Assembly: GCF_038449125.1 (NCBI RefSeq)
Contig: NZ_CP151800.1
Span: forward strand, 1,646,406-1,710,405
Direction: 5' to 3'
DNA length: 64,000 bases
Source: Kosakonia sp. BYX6
GTDB taxonomy: Bacteria; Pseudomonadota; Gammaproteobacteria; Enterobacterales; Enterobacteriaceae
Shown here: positions 55,377 to 64,000 of the stretch, piece by piece
Position numbering within the stretch: the first letter of the stretch is position 1
Layout of the letters: each line of letters starts with the position of its first letter
Notes under the pieces: model-generated
Told to the model about the DNA's origin: nothing
The model's input: only the letters and a program-made list of their open reading frames with translations
The model's database searches: none
Translations under genes and position numbers: made by a program

Positions 55377-55429
55377 ATTCCTGCGCGATGCCTACACTGC
55401 GCGCTGGTTCCTCACTTCCTGGAAGAAAA

Positions 55430-55915
55430 ATGCTGAATAACGATATCCTGCGCAGCCTGCGCTTCACCTTGCAGGCTGACAACAACGCGCTGGTGCGCAT
55501 TCTCGCGCTGGCGGACACCCCGGTCACCGTGGAGCAGCTTGCGCCCTGGCTGCGTAAAGAGGATGAGGCGGGTTATCAGCCGTGTCCGGATATTGTGTTA
55601 TCCGCTTTCCTCAATGGCCTGATTTACGAGAAGCGCGGTAAAGATGAGAGCGCGCCGCCGCTGGTGGCCGAGCGCAAATTGAATAACAACATTGTGCTGA
55701 AGAAATTGCGTATCGCGTTTTCGTTAAAGACCGACGATATTCTGGCGATCCTCACCGAGCAGCAGTTCCGCATTTCAATGCCGGAAATCACCGCCATGAT
55801 GCGCGCGCCGGAGCATAAAAATTTCCGTGAGTGCGGCGACCAGGTGATGCGTTATTTCCTGCGTGGGTTAGCGGTGCGCGGGCAGAAGCCGCAGAGCAAA
55901 TCAGAAGATAAATAA
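55430..55915 (+). CDS. yehS: DUF1456 protein YehS
   Basis: 161 residues from ATG at 55430 (MLNNDILRSLRFTLQ) after GGAAG. Two copies of the DUF1456 unit are visible (NNDILRSLRFTLQADNN and NNNIVLKKLRIAFSLKTDD). Function unknown. It follows btsR by 53 bases and is probably cotranscribed. The C-terminal tail is polar and lengthened relative to E. coli (156). Confidence 0.92.
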   Translation: MLNNDILRSLRFTLQADNNALVRILALADTPVTVEQLAPWLRKEDEAGYQPCPDIVLSAFLNGLIYEKRGKDESAPPLVAERKLNNNIVLKKLRIAFSLKTDDILAILTEQQFRISMPEITAMMRAPEHKNFRECGDQVMRYFLRGLAVRGQKPQSKSEDK

Positions 55916-55934
55916 ACAAGCCATACACAAAATT

Positions 55935-55966
55935 TGTAGGCCCGGTAAGCGTCGCGCCACCGGGCA
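55935..55966. repeat. REP element between yehS and yehR
   Basis: GCCCGG...CCGGGC palindrome with the usual GTAAGCGTCGCGCCA core; convergent spacer. Confidence 0.7.
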
Positions 55967-55972
55967 TTTTGA

Positions 55973-56428
55973 TTAATTCACTTCTTTAAAACCGCGCGCT
56001 TTTAACAACTCTTCCGACTGCTTCATACTGATTTGGCCATTCACCGTGCCGGTAAACTCCGAACCCTGCAAACTGTTCAGCTTGGCGAAATCCACTTCGG
56101 TGTAATCCACATCCAGCGTCTCTTGCGCGTAGGTTTCTTCGTAATCCACGCTCTCTTTAATCCCTTTCACGCTCTGGTATTTTTTGCTGATCGGATCCAG
56201 AACCTTCATCGCCTCGTCTTTGGTTTTCGCACCAATCGCCGAGTATTCGATTTTGTTTTTCGCGGTCTGGCGCAGCACTTTGTCATCTTTGTAGTAATAG
56301 GTCAGCGTCACTTCCGTGCCCGCTTGCGACCAGCTAAAAGTTTTGCTCTGCTCTTTTTCGCCACAGCCGACCAGGCCAACGAGTAAAGCGACAGAAAAAA
56401 TGGCTGCGATGAGTTTACTGAATTTCAC
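55973..56428 (-). CDS. yehR: DUF1307 lipoprotein YehR
   Basis: 151 residues with a GTG start at 56428 after AGGGGA. Lipoprotein signal with lipobox LVGC and lipidated Cys22; residue +2 is Gly, so outer-membrane sorting is expected. DUF1307 domain. Function unknown; the C-terminal EELLKARGFKEVN is conserved with E. coli. Confidence 0.92.
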   Translation of the reverse strand: MKFSKLIAAIFSVALLVGLVGCGEKEQSKTFSWSQAGTEVTLTYYYKDDKVLRQTAKNKIEYSAIGAKTKDEAMKVLDPISKKYQSVKGIKESVDYEETYAQETLDVDYTEVDFAKLNSLQGSEFTGTVNGQISMKQSEELLKARGFKEVN

Positions 56429-56490
56429 GATAATCCCCTGTTTTCCATGTGAAGTATTGTTTTGGGTAACACCGAATTGAGTATAGAAAA

Positions 56491-56517
56491 AGGCGCTGAA
56501 TTCAGCGCCTTATTTTT
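56491..56517 (-). terminator. Intrinsic terminator of metG
   Basis: AGGCGCTGAATTCAGCGCCT is a perfect palindrome flanked by A-rich and T-rich tracts, just beyond the metG stop. Confidence 0.85.
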
Positions 56518-58551
56518 TTATTTAACTTGCTGGCCCGCTTTCGCACCGGAATCCGGGCTTAACAGGAAGATATCTTTCCCACCAGGACCGGCGGCCATCA
56601 CCATCCCTTCGGAGATGCCAAAGCGCATTTTGCGCGGCGCGAGGTTGGCGACCATCACCGTCAGACGGCCAATCAGCGCGCTCGGATCCGGGTAAGCAGA
56701 ACGAATGCCGGAGAAGACATTGCGTTTTTCGCCGTCCAGATCCAACGTCAGGCGCAGCAGTTTGTCGGAGCCTTCAACGAATTCAGCGTTTTCAATCAGC
56801 GCCACGCGCAGATCGACTTTCGCGAAATCATCAAAGCTGATGGTTTCCTGAATCGGGTTATCCGCCAGCTCGCCGGTTGCCGGGGCAGCAGCGGCTTTCA
56901 CTTCCTCTTTGGAGGCTTCCACCAGCGCTTCTACCTGTTTCATCTCGATACGGTTGTACAACGCTTTGAACGCGCTAACTTTGTGGCCGAGCAGCGGCTG
57001 GTTGATGGCAGCCCATTCAAGCTGGGTATTGAGGAACGCTTCGGCGCGTTCCGCCAGCGATGGCAGCACCGGTTTCAGGTAGGTCAACAACACGCGGAAC
57101 AGGTTGATGCCCATTGAGCAAATCGCTTGCAGGTCGGCGTCGCGGCCTTCCTGTTTGGCGACAACCCACGGCGCCTGCTCATCAACATAGCGGTTTGCCA
57201 CATCGGCCAGCGCCATGATTTCGCGTACCGCTTTACCAAACTCGCGGCTTTCCCACGCTTCGCCAATGGTTGCCGCCGCGTCGGTAAAGGTTTTGTACAA
57301 CGCCGGATCGGCCAGTTCATCGGCCAGTACGCCGTCGAAACGCTTGGCGATAAACCCGGCATTACGGGACGCGAGGTTCACCACTTTGTTCACGATATCG
57401 GCGTTCACGCGCTGGATGAAATCTTCCAGATTCAGGTCGATATCATCAATGCGCGAAGAGAGTTTCGCCGCGTAGTAGTAACGCAGGCTGTCGGCATCGA
57501 AATGGTTCAGCCAGGTGCTGGCTTTGATAAAGGTGCCGCGCGATTTGGACATTTTCGCGCCGTTGACCGTCACATAACCGTGTACGAACAGGTTGGTCGG
57601 CTTGCGAAAGCCGCTGCCTTCCAGCATCGCCGGCCAGAACAGGCTGTGGAAATAGACGATATCTTTACCGATAAAGTGATACAGCTCGGCGTCGGACTCT
57701 TTTTTCCAGTATTCGTCGAAGCTGGTCGTGTCGCCGCGTTTGTCGCACAGGTTTTTAAAGGAACCCATGTAGCCAATCGGCGCGTCCAGCCAGACGTAGA
57801 AATATTTGCCCGGCGCGCCTGGAATTTCGAAACCGAAGTACGGCGCGTCACGGGAGATATCCCACTGCTGCAAACCGGATTCGAACCACTCCTGCATTTT
57901 GTTGGCAACTTGTTCCTGCAATGCGCCGCTGCGCGTCCACGCTTGCAGCATTTCGCTGAAAGAGGGCAGGTCGAAGAAGAAGTGTCCGGAATCACGCATC
58001 ACCGGCGTCGCACCGGAAACCACGGATTTCGGCTCGATAAGCTCGGTCGGGCTGTAGGTCGCGCCGCACACTTCGCAGTTATCGCCGTATTGATCCGGTG
58101 ATTTACATTTCGGGCAGGTGCCTTTTACAAAACGGTCCGGCAGGAACATGCCTTTTTCCGGGTCGTAAAGCTGGGAGATGGTGCGGTTTTTAATAAAACC
58201 GTTCTCTTTCAGACGGGTGTAGATCAGCTCCGACAGCTCGCGGTTTTCGTCGCTGTGCGTGGAGTGGTAGTTATCGTAGCTGATGTTAAAGCCAGCAAAA
58301 TCCGTCTGATGTTCCTGACTCATCTCGCCAATCATCTGCTCTGGGGTGATCCCCAGTTGCTGCGCTTTCAGCATAATCGGCGTGCCGTGAGCATCATCCG
58401 CGCAGATGAAATTGACCTGATGGCCGCGCATTCGCTGGTAACGGACCCAGACATCAGCCTGGATGTGCTCCAGCATATGGCCGAGGTGGATGGAGCCGTT
58501 GGCGTACGGCAATGCGCACGTTACCAGTATTTTCTTCGCGACTTGAGTCAT
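56518..58551 (-). CDS. metG: Methionyl-tRNA synthetase MetG
   Basis: 677 residues from ATG at 58551 ([19 protein letters not shown]), exactly the E. coli length; the longer frame beyond it crosses the mrp promoter. Class I synthetase with the HIGH-type motif HLGH at 22-25, a zinc knuckle ([17 protein letters not shown]), the KMSKS motif KMSKSRG, the anticodon-binding helical domain and a C-terminal tRNA-binding (Trbp111-like) domain. Confidence 0.98.
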   Translation of the reverse strand: MTQVAKKILVTCALPYANGSIHLGHMLEHIQADVWVRYQRMRGHQVNFICADDAHGTPIMLKAQQLGITPEQMIGEMSQEHQTDFAGFNISYDNYHSTHSDENRELSELIYTRLKENGFIKNRTISQLYDPEKGMFLPDRFVKGTCPKCKSPDQYGDNCEVCGATYSPTELIEPKSVVSGATPVMRDSGHFFFDLPSFSEMLQAWTRSGALQEQVANKMQEWFESGLQQWDISRDAPYFGFEIPGAPGKYFYVWLDAPIGYMGSFKNLCDKRGDTTSFDEYWKKESDAELYHFIGKDIVYFHSLFWPAMLEGSGFRKPTNLFVHGYVTVNGAKMSKSRGTFIKASTWLNHFDADSLRYYYAAKLSSRIDDIDLNLEDFIQRVNADIVNKVVNLASRNAGFIAKRFDGVLADELADPALYKTFTDAAATIGEAWESREFGKAVREIMALADVANRYVDEQAPWVVAKQEGRDADLQAICSMGINLFRVLLTYLKPVLPSLAERAEAFLNTQLEWAAINQPLLGHKVSAFKALYNRIEMKQVEALVEASKEEVKAAAAPATGELADNPIQETISFDDFAKVDLRVALIENAEFVEGSDKLLRLTLDLDGEKRNVFSGIRSAYPDPSALIGRLTVMVANLAPRKMRFGISEGMVMAAGPGGKDIFLLSPDSGAKAGQQVK

Positions 58552-58715
58552 AGTTGGCATTACATCTTCTTGAGAAAAAGGGGTATCGATAGTACCAAAA
58601 GGGGAATTAATGCGCCAAGCGATTAGGGCATTAATCCATAAATGGATAATTATTACCTGTGCGGTAAACTGGGCCGCTACAATGTCGTTATTCGAACAAC
58701 TACAAAGGAGTCGGG

Positions 58716-59825
58716 ATGAGTTCGCAATCCCAGGCCAAATCCCCGGAAGCACTACGTGCAATTGTCACCGGGACGCTGGCCGATTTTCAGCACCCAACCC
58801 TCAAGCACAATCTCACGGCGTTAAAAGCTGTGCACCACGTCGCGTGGTTGGATGACACCCTGCATATTGAGCTGCTGATGCCGTTTGTCTGGCGCAGTGC
58901 GTTCGAAGAGTTAAAAGCGCAGTGCAGCGCTGAGCTGTTGCGCTTGACCGGTGCCAGCGCCATCGACTGGAAGCTGTCTCACACTATCGCCACCCTGAAA
59001 CGCGTGAAAAATCAGCCGGGCATTAACGGCGTGAAAAACATTATCGCCGTCAGTTCCGGCAAGGGCGGGGTAGGGAAATCCTCCACCGCGGTTAACCTCG
59101 CGCTGGCGCTGGCCGCCGAAGGGGCGAAAGTCGGTATTCTGGATGCCGATATTTATGGCCCGTCGATCCCGCTGATGCTCGGCGCGGAAAACGAGCGCCC
59201 GACCTCGCCGGATGGCACGCACATGGCGCCGATTATGGCGCATGGTCTGGCGACCAACTCGATTGGTTATCTGGTGACCGATGAGAACGCGATGGTGTGG
59301 CGCGGCCCGATGGCCAGCAAAGCGCTGCTGCAACTGTTGCAGGAATCCATGTGGCCAGATCTTGATTATCTGGTGCTTGATATGCCGCCAGGCACCGGTG
59401 ATATTCAGCTGACGCTGGCGCAGAACATTCCGGTTACCGGCGCGCTGGTGGTTACCACGCCGCAGGATATCGCGCTGATTGACGCCAAAAAAGGCATCGT
59501 CATGTTCGAGAAAGTCGAAGTGCCGGTGCTCGGTATTGTCGAAAACATGAGTATGCATATTTGCAGCAATTGCGGTCACCACGAGCCGATTTTCGGCACA
59601 GGCGGCGCAGAGAAGCTGGCGGCGCAGTATCACACGCAATTATTGGGTCAAATGCCGTTGCATATTTCGCTGCGTGAAGATCTCGATAATGGCACGCCGA
59701 CGGTGGTTAGCCGCCCGGATAGCGAATTCACCGCGATTTATCGCAGCCTGGCCGGACGCGTTGCCGCGCAGCTTTATTGGCAGGGTGAAATCATTCCCGG
59801 CGACATCGCGTTTCGCGCGGTGTAA
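58716..59825 (+). CDS. mrp: Iron-sulfur cluster carrier Mrp (ApbC)
   Basis: 369 residues, equal to E. coli. An N-terminal MIP18-like domain and a deviant Walker A GKGGVGKS at 115-122, followed by CSNCGHHE, the CxxC that coordinates the bridging 4Fe-4S cluster in the dimer. It carries iron-sulfur clusters to apoproteins with ATP hydrolysis. Divergent from metG across 164 bp. Confidence 0.97.
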   Translation: MSSQSQAKSPEALRAIVTGTLADFQHPTLKHNLTALKAVHHVAWLDDTLHIELLMPFVWRSAFEELKAQCSAELLRLTGASAIDWKLSHTIATLKRVKNQPGINGVKNIIAVSSGKGGVGKSSTAVNLALALAAEGAKVGILDADIYGPSIPLMLGAENERPTSPDGTHMAPIMAHGLATNSIGYLVTDENAMVWRGPMASKALLQLLQESMWPDLDYLVLDMPPGTGDIQLTLAQNIPVTGALVVTTPQDIALIDAKKGIVMFEKVEVPVLGIVENMSMHICSNCGHHEPIFGTGGAEKLAAQYHTQLLGQMPLHISLREDLDNGTPTVVSRPDSEFTAIYRSLAGRVAAQLYWQGEIIPGDIAFRAV

Positions 59826-59833
59826 TTGAACGT

Positions 59834-59914
59834 GCCGGAGGGCGCTAAACGCTTATCCGGCCTACGCGGTTTATGTACCTTGTAGGCCGGATAAGGCAAA
59901 CGCCGCCCTCCGGC
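59834..59914. repeat. BIME of two inverted REP units after mrp
   Basis: GCCGGAGGGCGCTAAACGCT and, inverted, GATAAGGCAAACGCCGCCCT; classical enterobacterial REP pair. Confidence 0.85.
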
Positions 59915-59936
59915 AAAATTAACACTTCAACAATTC

Positions 59937-60362
59937 TCACTTCAGCACATAGTGCATCAGCAAATAATCCCCCTGCGGCGACACGCCTTGCGCTTCAACC
60001 TTCCAGCCGTGGTGTTGATAAAACGTCAACGCGTCTTTGTTAAGCAGCAAACATTTCAGCGCCCCGGTGTGGGTAAACGTAGACTGCGCATGCTTGAGTA
60101 ACGCGCTGCCTACGCCTTTGCCCTGAAAATCCGGGTCGATAAATAAGTTATGCAGGAAATTGTCGTTTACAGATACCGAAGCGAAGCCCATACGATGCCC
60201 ATCTTCTTCCGCCACCCAAACGGTTTCACCGAGCGTGGCGGTATCGAAATCTTCCAGACGCCAGTCGCTGCTATCCAGCCAGCGCCAGGCGCTTTTACGG
60301 GCGCGCAAATAGAGGGTACGCAAAAACGGCCTGTCACTTTCCTGCCAGCGGCGGATAATCAC
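59937..60362 (-). CDS. GNAT acetyltransferase downstream of rcnB
   Basis: 141 residues with a GTG start at 60362 (AGAGGAG seven bases before). GNAT fold with acetyl-CoA-binding FQGKGVGSALL and a C-terminal FYQHHGWKVE. It starts 11 bases after the rcnB stop on the same strand, so the two are probably cotranscribed. Substrate unknown. Confidence 0.82.
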   Translation of the reverse strand: MIIRRWQESDRPFLRTLYLRARKSAWRWLDSSDWRLEDFDTATLGETVWVAEEDGHRMGFASVSVNDNFLHNLFIDPDFQGKGVGSALLKHAQSTFTHTGALKCLLLNKDALTFYQHHGWKVEAQGVSPQGDYLLMHYVLK

Positions 60363-60373
60363 AGGCGCTCCTC

Positions 60374-60709
60374 TTAACGGTGATAGAAAATGTCGCCATT
60401 GTAGGCTTTGAGAATTTTGCCGTCGGCATCGGTGATCAGCACGTAATTGCCGCCCATGTAGGTCCAGTGGCTACCGGCATCCGGCGCGGGCAGATTGCGC
60501 AATTTCCACTGTTTGATGTTGTAGTCTTCGCTGCGATACATCTCTGGCACCGTGTCGCCAATGGTGAATTTGGTGAAGTCGGCGACGAATTCGTTTATTT
60601 CGTAAGATTGATCTCCGGTCGCGTTCGGTGTTGCTGTCTGCGGTGCGGCAAAAGCAGATGAAGCTGTCGCCAACAGCGCGCCCAGAAGCATCATTTTTGT
60701 TTTACTCAT
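60374..60709 (-). CDS. rcnB: Periplasmic nickel/cobalt homeostasis protein RcnB
   Basis: 111 residues, signal peptide about 1-21 (ending SSAFA), RcnB/DUF-type domain with NIKQWKLRNLPAPDAG and C-terminal DGDIFYHR-like NGDIFYHR. RcnB modulates the RcnA nickel/cobalt efflux system. The rcnA and rcnR genes, adjacent in E. coli, are not in this stretch. Confidence 0.92.
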   Translation of the reverse strand: MSKTKMMLLGALLATASSAFAAPQTATPNATGDQSYEINEFVADFTKFTIGDTVPEMYRSEDYNIKQWKLRNLPAPDAGSHWTYMGGNYVLITDADGKILKAYNGDIFYHR

Positions 60710-60907
60710 ACTCTCTCCAGGTTGTTCTTATACATTTCACGCAGTTGCATAAATAGCACGCCATCATTGCCGTTAACGGACAGGGGAGCAACCACCAAAA
60801 AATAACGCTTTGGTAAAAAGTGTAAGCAAACCCAGGGAAAAGCAGGACAAGCGGATAACGATTTTCGCTATCCGCTTGTAACGTTTGGGAGTAATCCTGG
60901 CAACGAA

Positions 60908-61921
60908 TCAGCCAGCGAAGCCTTCCAGCACGATTTTCCCCACCGCGCGATGACTTTCGAGAAGCGCATGCGCTTTACGCAGATTGGCGGCGTTGATCGC
61001 ACCAAAATGTTCGCCAAGGGTGGTTTTCAGCACGCCTTTATCGATCAACTGCGCCACGCGTGACAACAAATGGTGTTGCTCAATCATATCGGCGGTCGAA
61101 AACAGTGAGCGGGTGAACATCAATTCCCAGTGCAGGGAAATGCTTTTTGTTTTCAGCGGCACAGCGTCCAGGCTTTCCGGGTCGTCAATGAGCGCCAGTT
61201 TGCCCTGCGGTTGCAGCGCGTTAATCAACTGCTGATAGTGCTGTTCGGTGTTATTGAGGCTGGCGACGTGCGTCACCTGGTTGATACCAATGCGCGCTAA
61301 CTCTTCGGTTAACGGTTTGCTGTGATCAATCACGTGGTGCGCGCCCAACTCTTTTATCCACTGCTGGCTGGCGGGACGGGAGGCGGTGGCGACAATTGTC
61401 AGGCGGGTAAGCTGGCGTGCCAGTTGGGTCAGGATCGACCCCACACCGCCCGCCGCGCCGACAATCAGTAGCACATCGCCATCATTGCCATTTTCCGCAA
61501 TGCCCAGGCGGTCAAACAACAACTCCCACGCGGTGATGGCGGTCAAGGGCAGGGCGGCAGCGGCGGCGTTATCCAACGTTGTCGGTTTCAACGCCACAAT
61601 GCGTTCATCCACCAACTGGAATTCGCTGTTGCTGCCCGGACGCGTCAGCGCGCCGGCGTACCAGACTTCATCCCCCGGCTGGAACAGTGTGACGGCATCG
61701 CCCACCGCTTTCACCACGCCAACGGCATCCCAACCCAGTACGCGTGGCGCATCGGCGTTAAAACCGGCGCGCACTTTGGTGTCCACGGGGTTAACGGAAA
61801 TGGCTTTCACTTCCACCAGCAGATCGTGGCCGCTGGCTTGCGGTTGTGGCAGGTCGATATCCGAGAGGTATTCCAGATTGCTACTGCCTGCGGCAGCACG
61901 GGTAATGGCGATCGCTTTCAT
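60908..61921 (-). CDS. Zinc-type alcohol dehydrogenase/quinone oxidoreductase family protein
   Basis: 337 residues. Medium-chain dehydrogenase/reductase superfamily: N-terminal GroES-like domain (SVNPVDTKVR) and an NADP-binding Rossmann domain with VGAAGGVGSILTQLA. It lacks the structural zinc cysteines, which fits the zinc-independent quinone-reductase-like branch despite the common zinc-binding name. Likely a cytoplasmic NADPH-dependent reductase of quinones or enones. An inverted repeat lies right upstream. Confidence 0.85.
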   Translation of the reverse strand: MKAIAITRAAAGSSNLEYLSDIDLPQPQASGHDLLVEVKAISVNPVDTKVRAGFNADAPRVLGWDAVGVVKAVGDAVTLFQPGDEVWYAGALTRPGSNSEFQLVDERIVALKPTTLDNAAAAALPLTAITAWELLFDRLGIAENGNDGDVLLIVGAAGGVGSILTQLARQLTRLTIVATASRPASQQWIKELGAHHVIDHSKPLTEELARIGINQVTHVASLNNTEQHYQQLINALQPQGKLALIDDPESLDAVPLKTKSISLHWELMFTRSLFSTADMIEQHHLLSRVAQLIDKGVLKTTLGEHFGAINAANLRKAHALLESHRAVGKIVLEGFAG

Positions 61922-61936
61922 CTTTGCTCCGTTAAT

Positions 61937-61972
61937 GCGTTGTGTGTTCGCTAAGGGTAGTCAACACAACGC
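61937..61972. promoter_or_regulatory. Inverted repeat upstream of the oxidoreductase
   Basis: GCGTTGTGT (61937-61945) and ACACAACGC (61964-61972), perfect 9-bp arms with an 18-base spacer, centred about 33 bases before the start. Candidate operator; the remainder of the 62.0-62.17 kb spacer shows nothing else clear. Confidence 0.45.
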
Positions 61973-62169
61973 TTATGAAAAACCCGCGAAACGGAGCAGC
62001 ACTTATCCTTGAGGAGTGAAAATAGTGGATGGGCAGCACCTGAACGTATTCTGATAATGGTCCACTATGTCGCTGTAACTACTTGTTCGCGTATTGTCCG
62101 GCAGTGGCCTCGTACGTAATCTCTGGGCGCATTTAGTGATTCGAACCATTAATGAGCAGGAAGAGAGCG

Positions 62170-63156
62170 ATGTCTAAAAAGAAAGGAAGTGGCGTCACTT
62201 CAATGCCGCATGATGCCGTGTTCAAACAATTTCTGACGCACCCGGATATCGCCCGTGATTTCCTGGGGCTGCATCTACCGGAAAGGCTGCTTGCCATTTG
62301 CGATTTAAATACGCTGCAACTGGCACCGGGAAGCTTTGTCGATGAAAGCTTGCGCGCGCTTTACAGTGATGTGCTTTATAGCCTGAAAACAACGCGTGGT
62401 GACGGGTATATTCAAGTACTGATTGAGCATCAGTCGACGCCAGACAGCGAAATGGCTTTTCGTTTGATTCGTTATGCACTAGCCGCGATGCAGCGGCATC
62501 TGGATGCAGGGCATGAAAAGCTGCCGCTGGTCATTCCGGTATTGTTTTATACCGGTAAACGTAGCCCTTATCCCTATTCAACTAATTGGCTTGATATGTT
62601 TCATGATCCTTCCACCGCGCAAACGCTTTACAGCAGCCATTTTCCGTTAGTTGATGTAACAATGATTCCTGATGATGAAATCATGAACCACCGTAGTATG
62701 GCGGCACTGACCCTGCTGCAAAAACACATTCAACAGCGGGATGTTGACGAATTATTGGACAGGTTGACTGAAATTCTGTTGGCTGAGTACATAACGGGAC
62801 AGCAATTGGTTTCGTTGATAAACTACCTGGTGTATGTCGGTGAAACGCCCGATGCCGAAGGTTTTATACGTCAACTGGCGCAGCGGGTGCCGCAATATAA
62901 GGACGAACTGATGACCATCGCGCAACAGCTTGAACAAAAAGGTATTAGCCAAGGACTCAAACAAGGCCTCAAACAGGGCCTCGAGCAAGGTCTTGAACAA
63001 GGTCTCGAGCAAGGTCTTGAACAAGGTCTCGAACAAGGCCGACAGCAGGAGGCACTGAAAATTGCCCGCACCATGCTGCAAAACGGGCTTGATAGCCAGA
63101 CCGTTATGAAAATGACCGGGCTTTCTGAGGCTGAAGTGACGCAACTCTGCCATTAA
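62170..63156 (+). CDS. Rpn-family recombination-promoting nuclease
   Basis: 328 residues from ATG at 62170 (MSKKKGSGVTSMPHDAVFKQ), behind GGAAGAGAG; an in-frame start at 62152 is weaker. PD-(D/E)XK nuclease (PDDEXK_2, YhgA-like) with Asp67 and the Glu86-His-Gln88 motif of VLIEHQS. Rpn proteins are DNases related to transposases, once thought to promote recombination and now linked to phage defence. The C-terminal part has nine GLxQ-like repeats (residues 258-293) followed by a small helical domain. An internal start at codon 248 may yield a short product. Confidence 0.9.
   Translation: MSKKKGSGVTSMPHDAVFKQFLTHPDIARDFLGLHLPERLLAICDLNTLQLAPGSFVDESLRALYSDVLYSLKTTRGDGYIQVLIEHQSTPDSEMAFRLIRYALAAMQRHLDAGHEKLPLVIPVLFYTGKRSPYPYSTNWLDMFHDPSTAQTLYSSHFPLVDVTMIPDDEIMNHRSMAALTLLQKHIQQRDVDELLDRLTEILLAEYITGQQLVSLINYLVYVGETPDAEGFIRQLAQRVPQYKDELMTIAQQLEQKGISQGLKQGLKQGLEQGLEQGLEQGLEQGLEQGRQQEALKIARTMLQNGLDSQTVMKMTGLSEAEVTQLCH
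62911..63156 (+). CDS. Possible internal start: C-terminal Rpn small protein (RpnS-like)
   Basis: ATG at 62911 is in frame with rpn (Met248) and has AAGGA seven bases upstream, inside the rpn reading frame. It would give an 81-residue protein made of the repeat array and the C-terminal helical domain, but not the nuclease. In E. coli, small C-terminal Rpn products made by internal initiation block the full-length nuclease. Here this is an inference from position and ribosome binding site only. Confidence 0.5.
   Translation: MTIAQQLEQKGISQGLKQGLKQGLEQGLEQGLEQGLEQGLEQGRQQEALKIARTMLQNGLDSQTVMKMTGLSEAEVTQLCH
62941..63048 (+). repeat. 12-bp tandem coding repeat array in rpn
   Basis: Nine 12-base units, each encoding GLxQ-type tetrapeptides (first and last units diverged). 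Several inner units are near-identical: GGTCTTGAACAA and GGTCTCGAGCAA alternate. Unit gain or loss keeps the frame. Confidence 0.9.
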
Positions 63157-63220
63157 TTTCACGTGTTGATAACGGGGTTTATTGCGCCGGGGCGTGAGAA
63201 AAGCCCGTTTACAACGCTTC

Positions 63221-63248
63221 TGACCGGCATTATCCTGATTGCCGGTCA
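63221..63248. terminator. Hairpin after rpn
   Basis: TGACCGGCA/TGCCGGTCA, a perfect 9-bp stem with a ten-base loop, 65 bases past the rpn stop; weak T content afterwards. Confidence 0.55.
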
Positions 63249-63282
63249 ATAAAATGTTAATGACAACTTATTGATTTTAAAT

Positions 63283-63360
63283 GACTCGGGGTGCCCTTCT
63301 TTGTGAAGGCTGAGAAATACCCGTACCACCTGATCTGGATAATGCCAGCGTAGGGAAGTC
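63283..63360 (+). promoter_or_regulatory. TPP riboswitch (THI element)
   Basis: It contains the conserved GGGGTGCCC, AGGCTGAGAAATACCC, ACCTGATCTGGATAATGCC and CGTAGGGAA blocks, closed by GACT/AGTC. The expression platform follows: TGCCCG (63364) can pair with CGGGCA (63391), next to the thiM Shine-Dalgarno AGGAG, so TPP binding probably blocks translation. Confidence 0.97.
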
Positions 63361-63407
63361 AGATGCCCGCCCGGCATCCCTTCTTCACGCCGGGCAGGAG
63401 CGACATC

Positions 63408-64000
63408 ATGCAACCTGACCTGCTTGATCGTGTGCAAACCGCACACGCGTTACAGCAATTTCGCCATCTTTCCCCCCTCGTACACTGTATGACGAACGAC
63501 GTCGTACAAACCTTTACCGCCAACGTATTGCTGGCGCTCGGCGCTTCGCCTGCGATGGTGATTGAGCGTGACGAAGCCCGGCAATTCAGCGCCATCGCAG
63601 ATGCGCTATTGATCAATGTCGGCACGCTCACCCGCGAACGCGCGGATGCCATGCAGGCGGCGGTCGACAGCGCGAATGCGGTGCATAAACCCTGGACACT
63701 CGATCCCGTCGCCGTTGGCGCGCTGACCTTCCGTTCGGAATTCTGCCAGCAGCTTCTGGCGCGGCACCCTGCCGCCATTCGCGCTAACGCCTCTGAAATC
63801 CTCGCCCTTGCCGGAATGCCTGCCGGTGGGCGCGGCGTTGACACCACCGATACCGCCAGTACTGCGCTGCCAGCCGCGCAAAAACTGGCGCGGCAAACCG
63901 GGGCGGTTGTCGCGGTCACCGGAGAAGTGGATTACATCACTGACGGTTCGCGGACATTGATGGTCACCGGCGGGCATGTGCTGATGACGCGCGTGGTCGG
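63408..64000 (+). CDS. thiM: Hydroxyethylthiazole kinase ThiM (partial, cut by right edge)
   Basis: About 197 residues present, starting [18 protein letters not shown]. Ribokinase-like fold with [16 protein letters not shown], substrate- and metal-binding [21 protein letters not shown] and [11 protein letters not shown]. It phosphorylates 4-methyl-5-(2-hydroxyethyl)thiazole in thiamine salvage. The C-terminus lies beyond the window. Under TPP riboswitch control; thiD normally follows. Confidence 0.96.
   Translation, partial: MQPDLLDRVQTAHALQQFRHLSPLVHCMTNDVVQTFTANVLLALGASPAMVIERDEARQFSAIADALLINVGTLTRERADAMQAAVDSANAVHKPWTLDPVAVGALTFRSEFCQQLLARHPAAIRANASEILALAGMPAGGRGVDTTDTASTALPAAQKLARQTGAVVAVTGEVDYITDGSRTLMVTGGHVLMTRVV

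Noticed and set aside
57127-58101. Open frame of about 320 codons antisense to metG
   Set aside because: It lies fully opposite metG with shadow composition and no recognisable motif.
62941-63048. Tandem repeats considered as a CRISPR array or integron-like repeat
   Set aside because: Units are contiguous 12-mers without spacers and are coding, encoding GLxQ.

Overview
This window is chromosomal DNA from a member of the Enterobacteriaceae, probably a Kosakonia/Enterobacter/Klebsiella-like organism. It is GC-rich and its backbone follows, gene for gene, the E. coli K-12 segment that runs from yeiQ/yeiP to mrp, read in the opposite direction and ending at thiM. I find no prophage, insertion sequence, tRNA, rRNA or CRISPR array. 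Genus assignment is a guess.

Layout. 1-3.4 kb: the left-edge gene yeiQ (partial) diverges from uxuA over candidate UxuR/ExuR and CRP sites, followed by yeiP/efpL and the cysteine-cluster gene yeiW. 3.5-7.5 kb: the fructose PTS operon fruBKA behind two Cra operators. 7.7-18.6 kb: nfo, yeiH/yeiE, lysP, cirA (with a Fur box), yeiG, an extra MFS transporter, folE and yeiB. 18.8-23.7 kb: galS and the galactose ABC transporter mglBAC, each with GalR/GalS and CRP sites. 23.8-24.6 kb: an unrecognised protein behind a stop-interrupted reading frame. 24.6-27.6 kb: sanA, cdd, yohKJ.

27.7-39.6 kb is the main accessory stretch: an OprC-type TonB-dependent copper receptor, the core gene dusC, then a bgl-type aryl-beta-glucoside operon of unusual composition (OprD-type porin, exported SurE-like phosphatase, BglG antiterminator, PTS EIIBCA, GH1 phospho-beta-glucosidase) with two RAT antiterminator/terminator switches, and finally a LysR regulator divergent from an exported metallo-beta-lactamase-fold hydrolase across a near-perfect 26-bp palindrome.

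39.6-59.9 kb returns to backbone: yohP, yohF, yohD, yohC, pbpG, a GNAT gene, dld, bglX, the osmoprotectant transporter yehZYXW, yohO, mlrA, the pyruvate-sensing pair btsSR (yehUT), yehS, yehR, metG and mrp. 59.9-64 kb: a GNAT gene coupled to rcnB, a quinone-reductase-like dehydrogenase, an Rpn nuclease with a 12-bp coding repeat array and an internal in-frame start, and thiM (cut by the right edge) behind a TPP riboswitch.

Most interesting are the porin-SurE-BglG-BglF-GH1 operon, the rpn gene with its probable built-in antitoxin, the LysR/MBL pair and the orphan gene at 24.2 kb.
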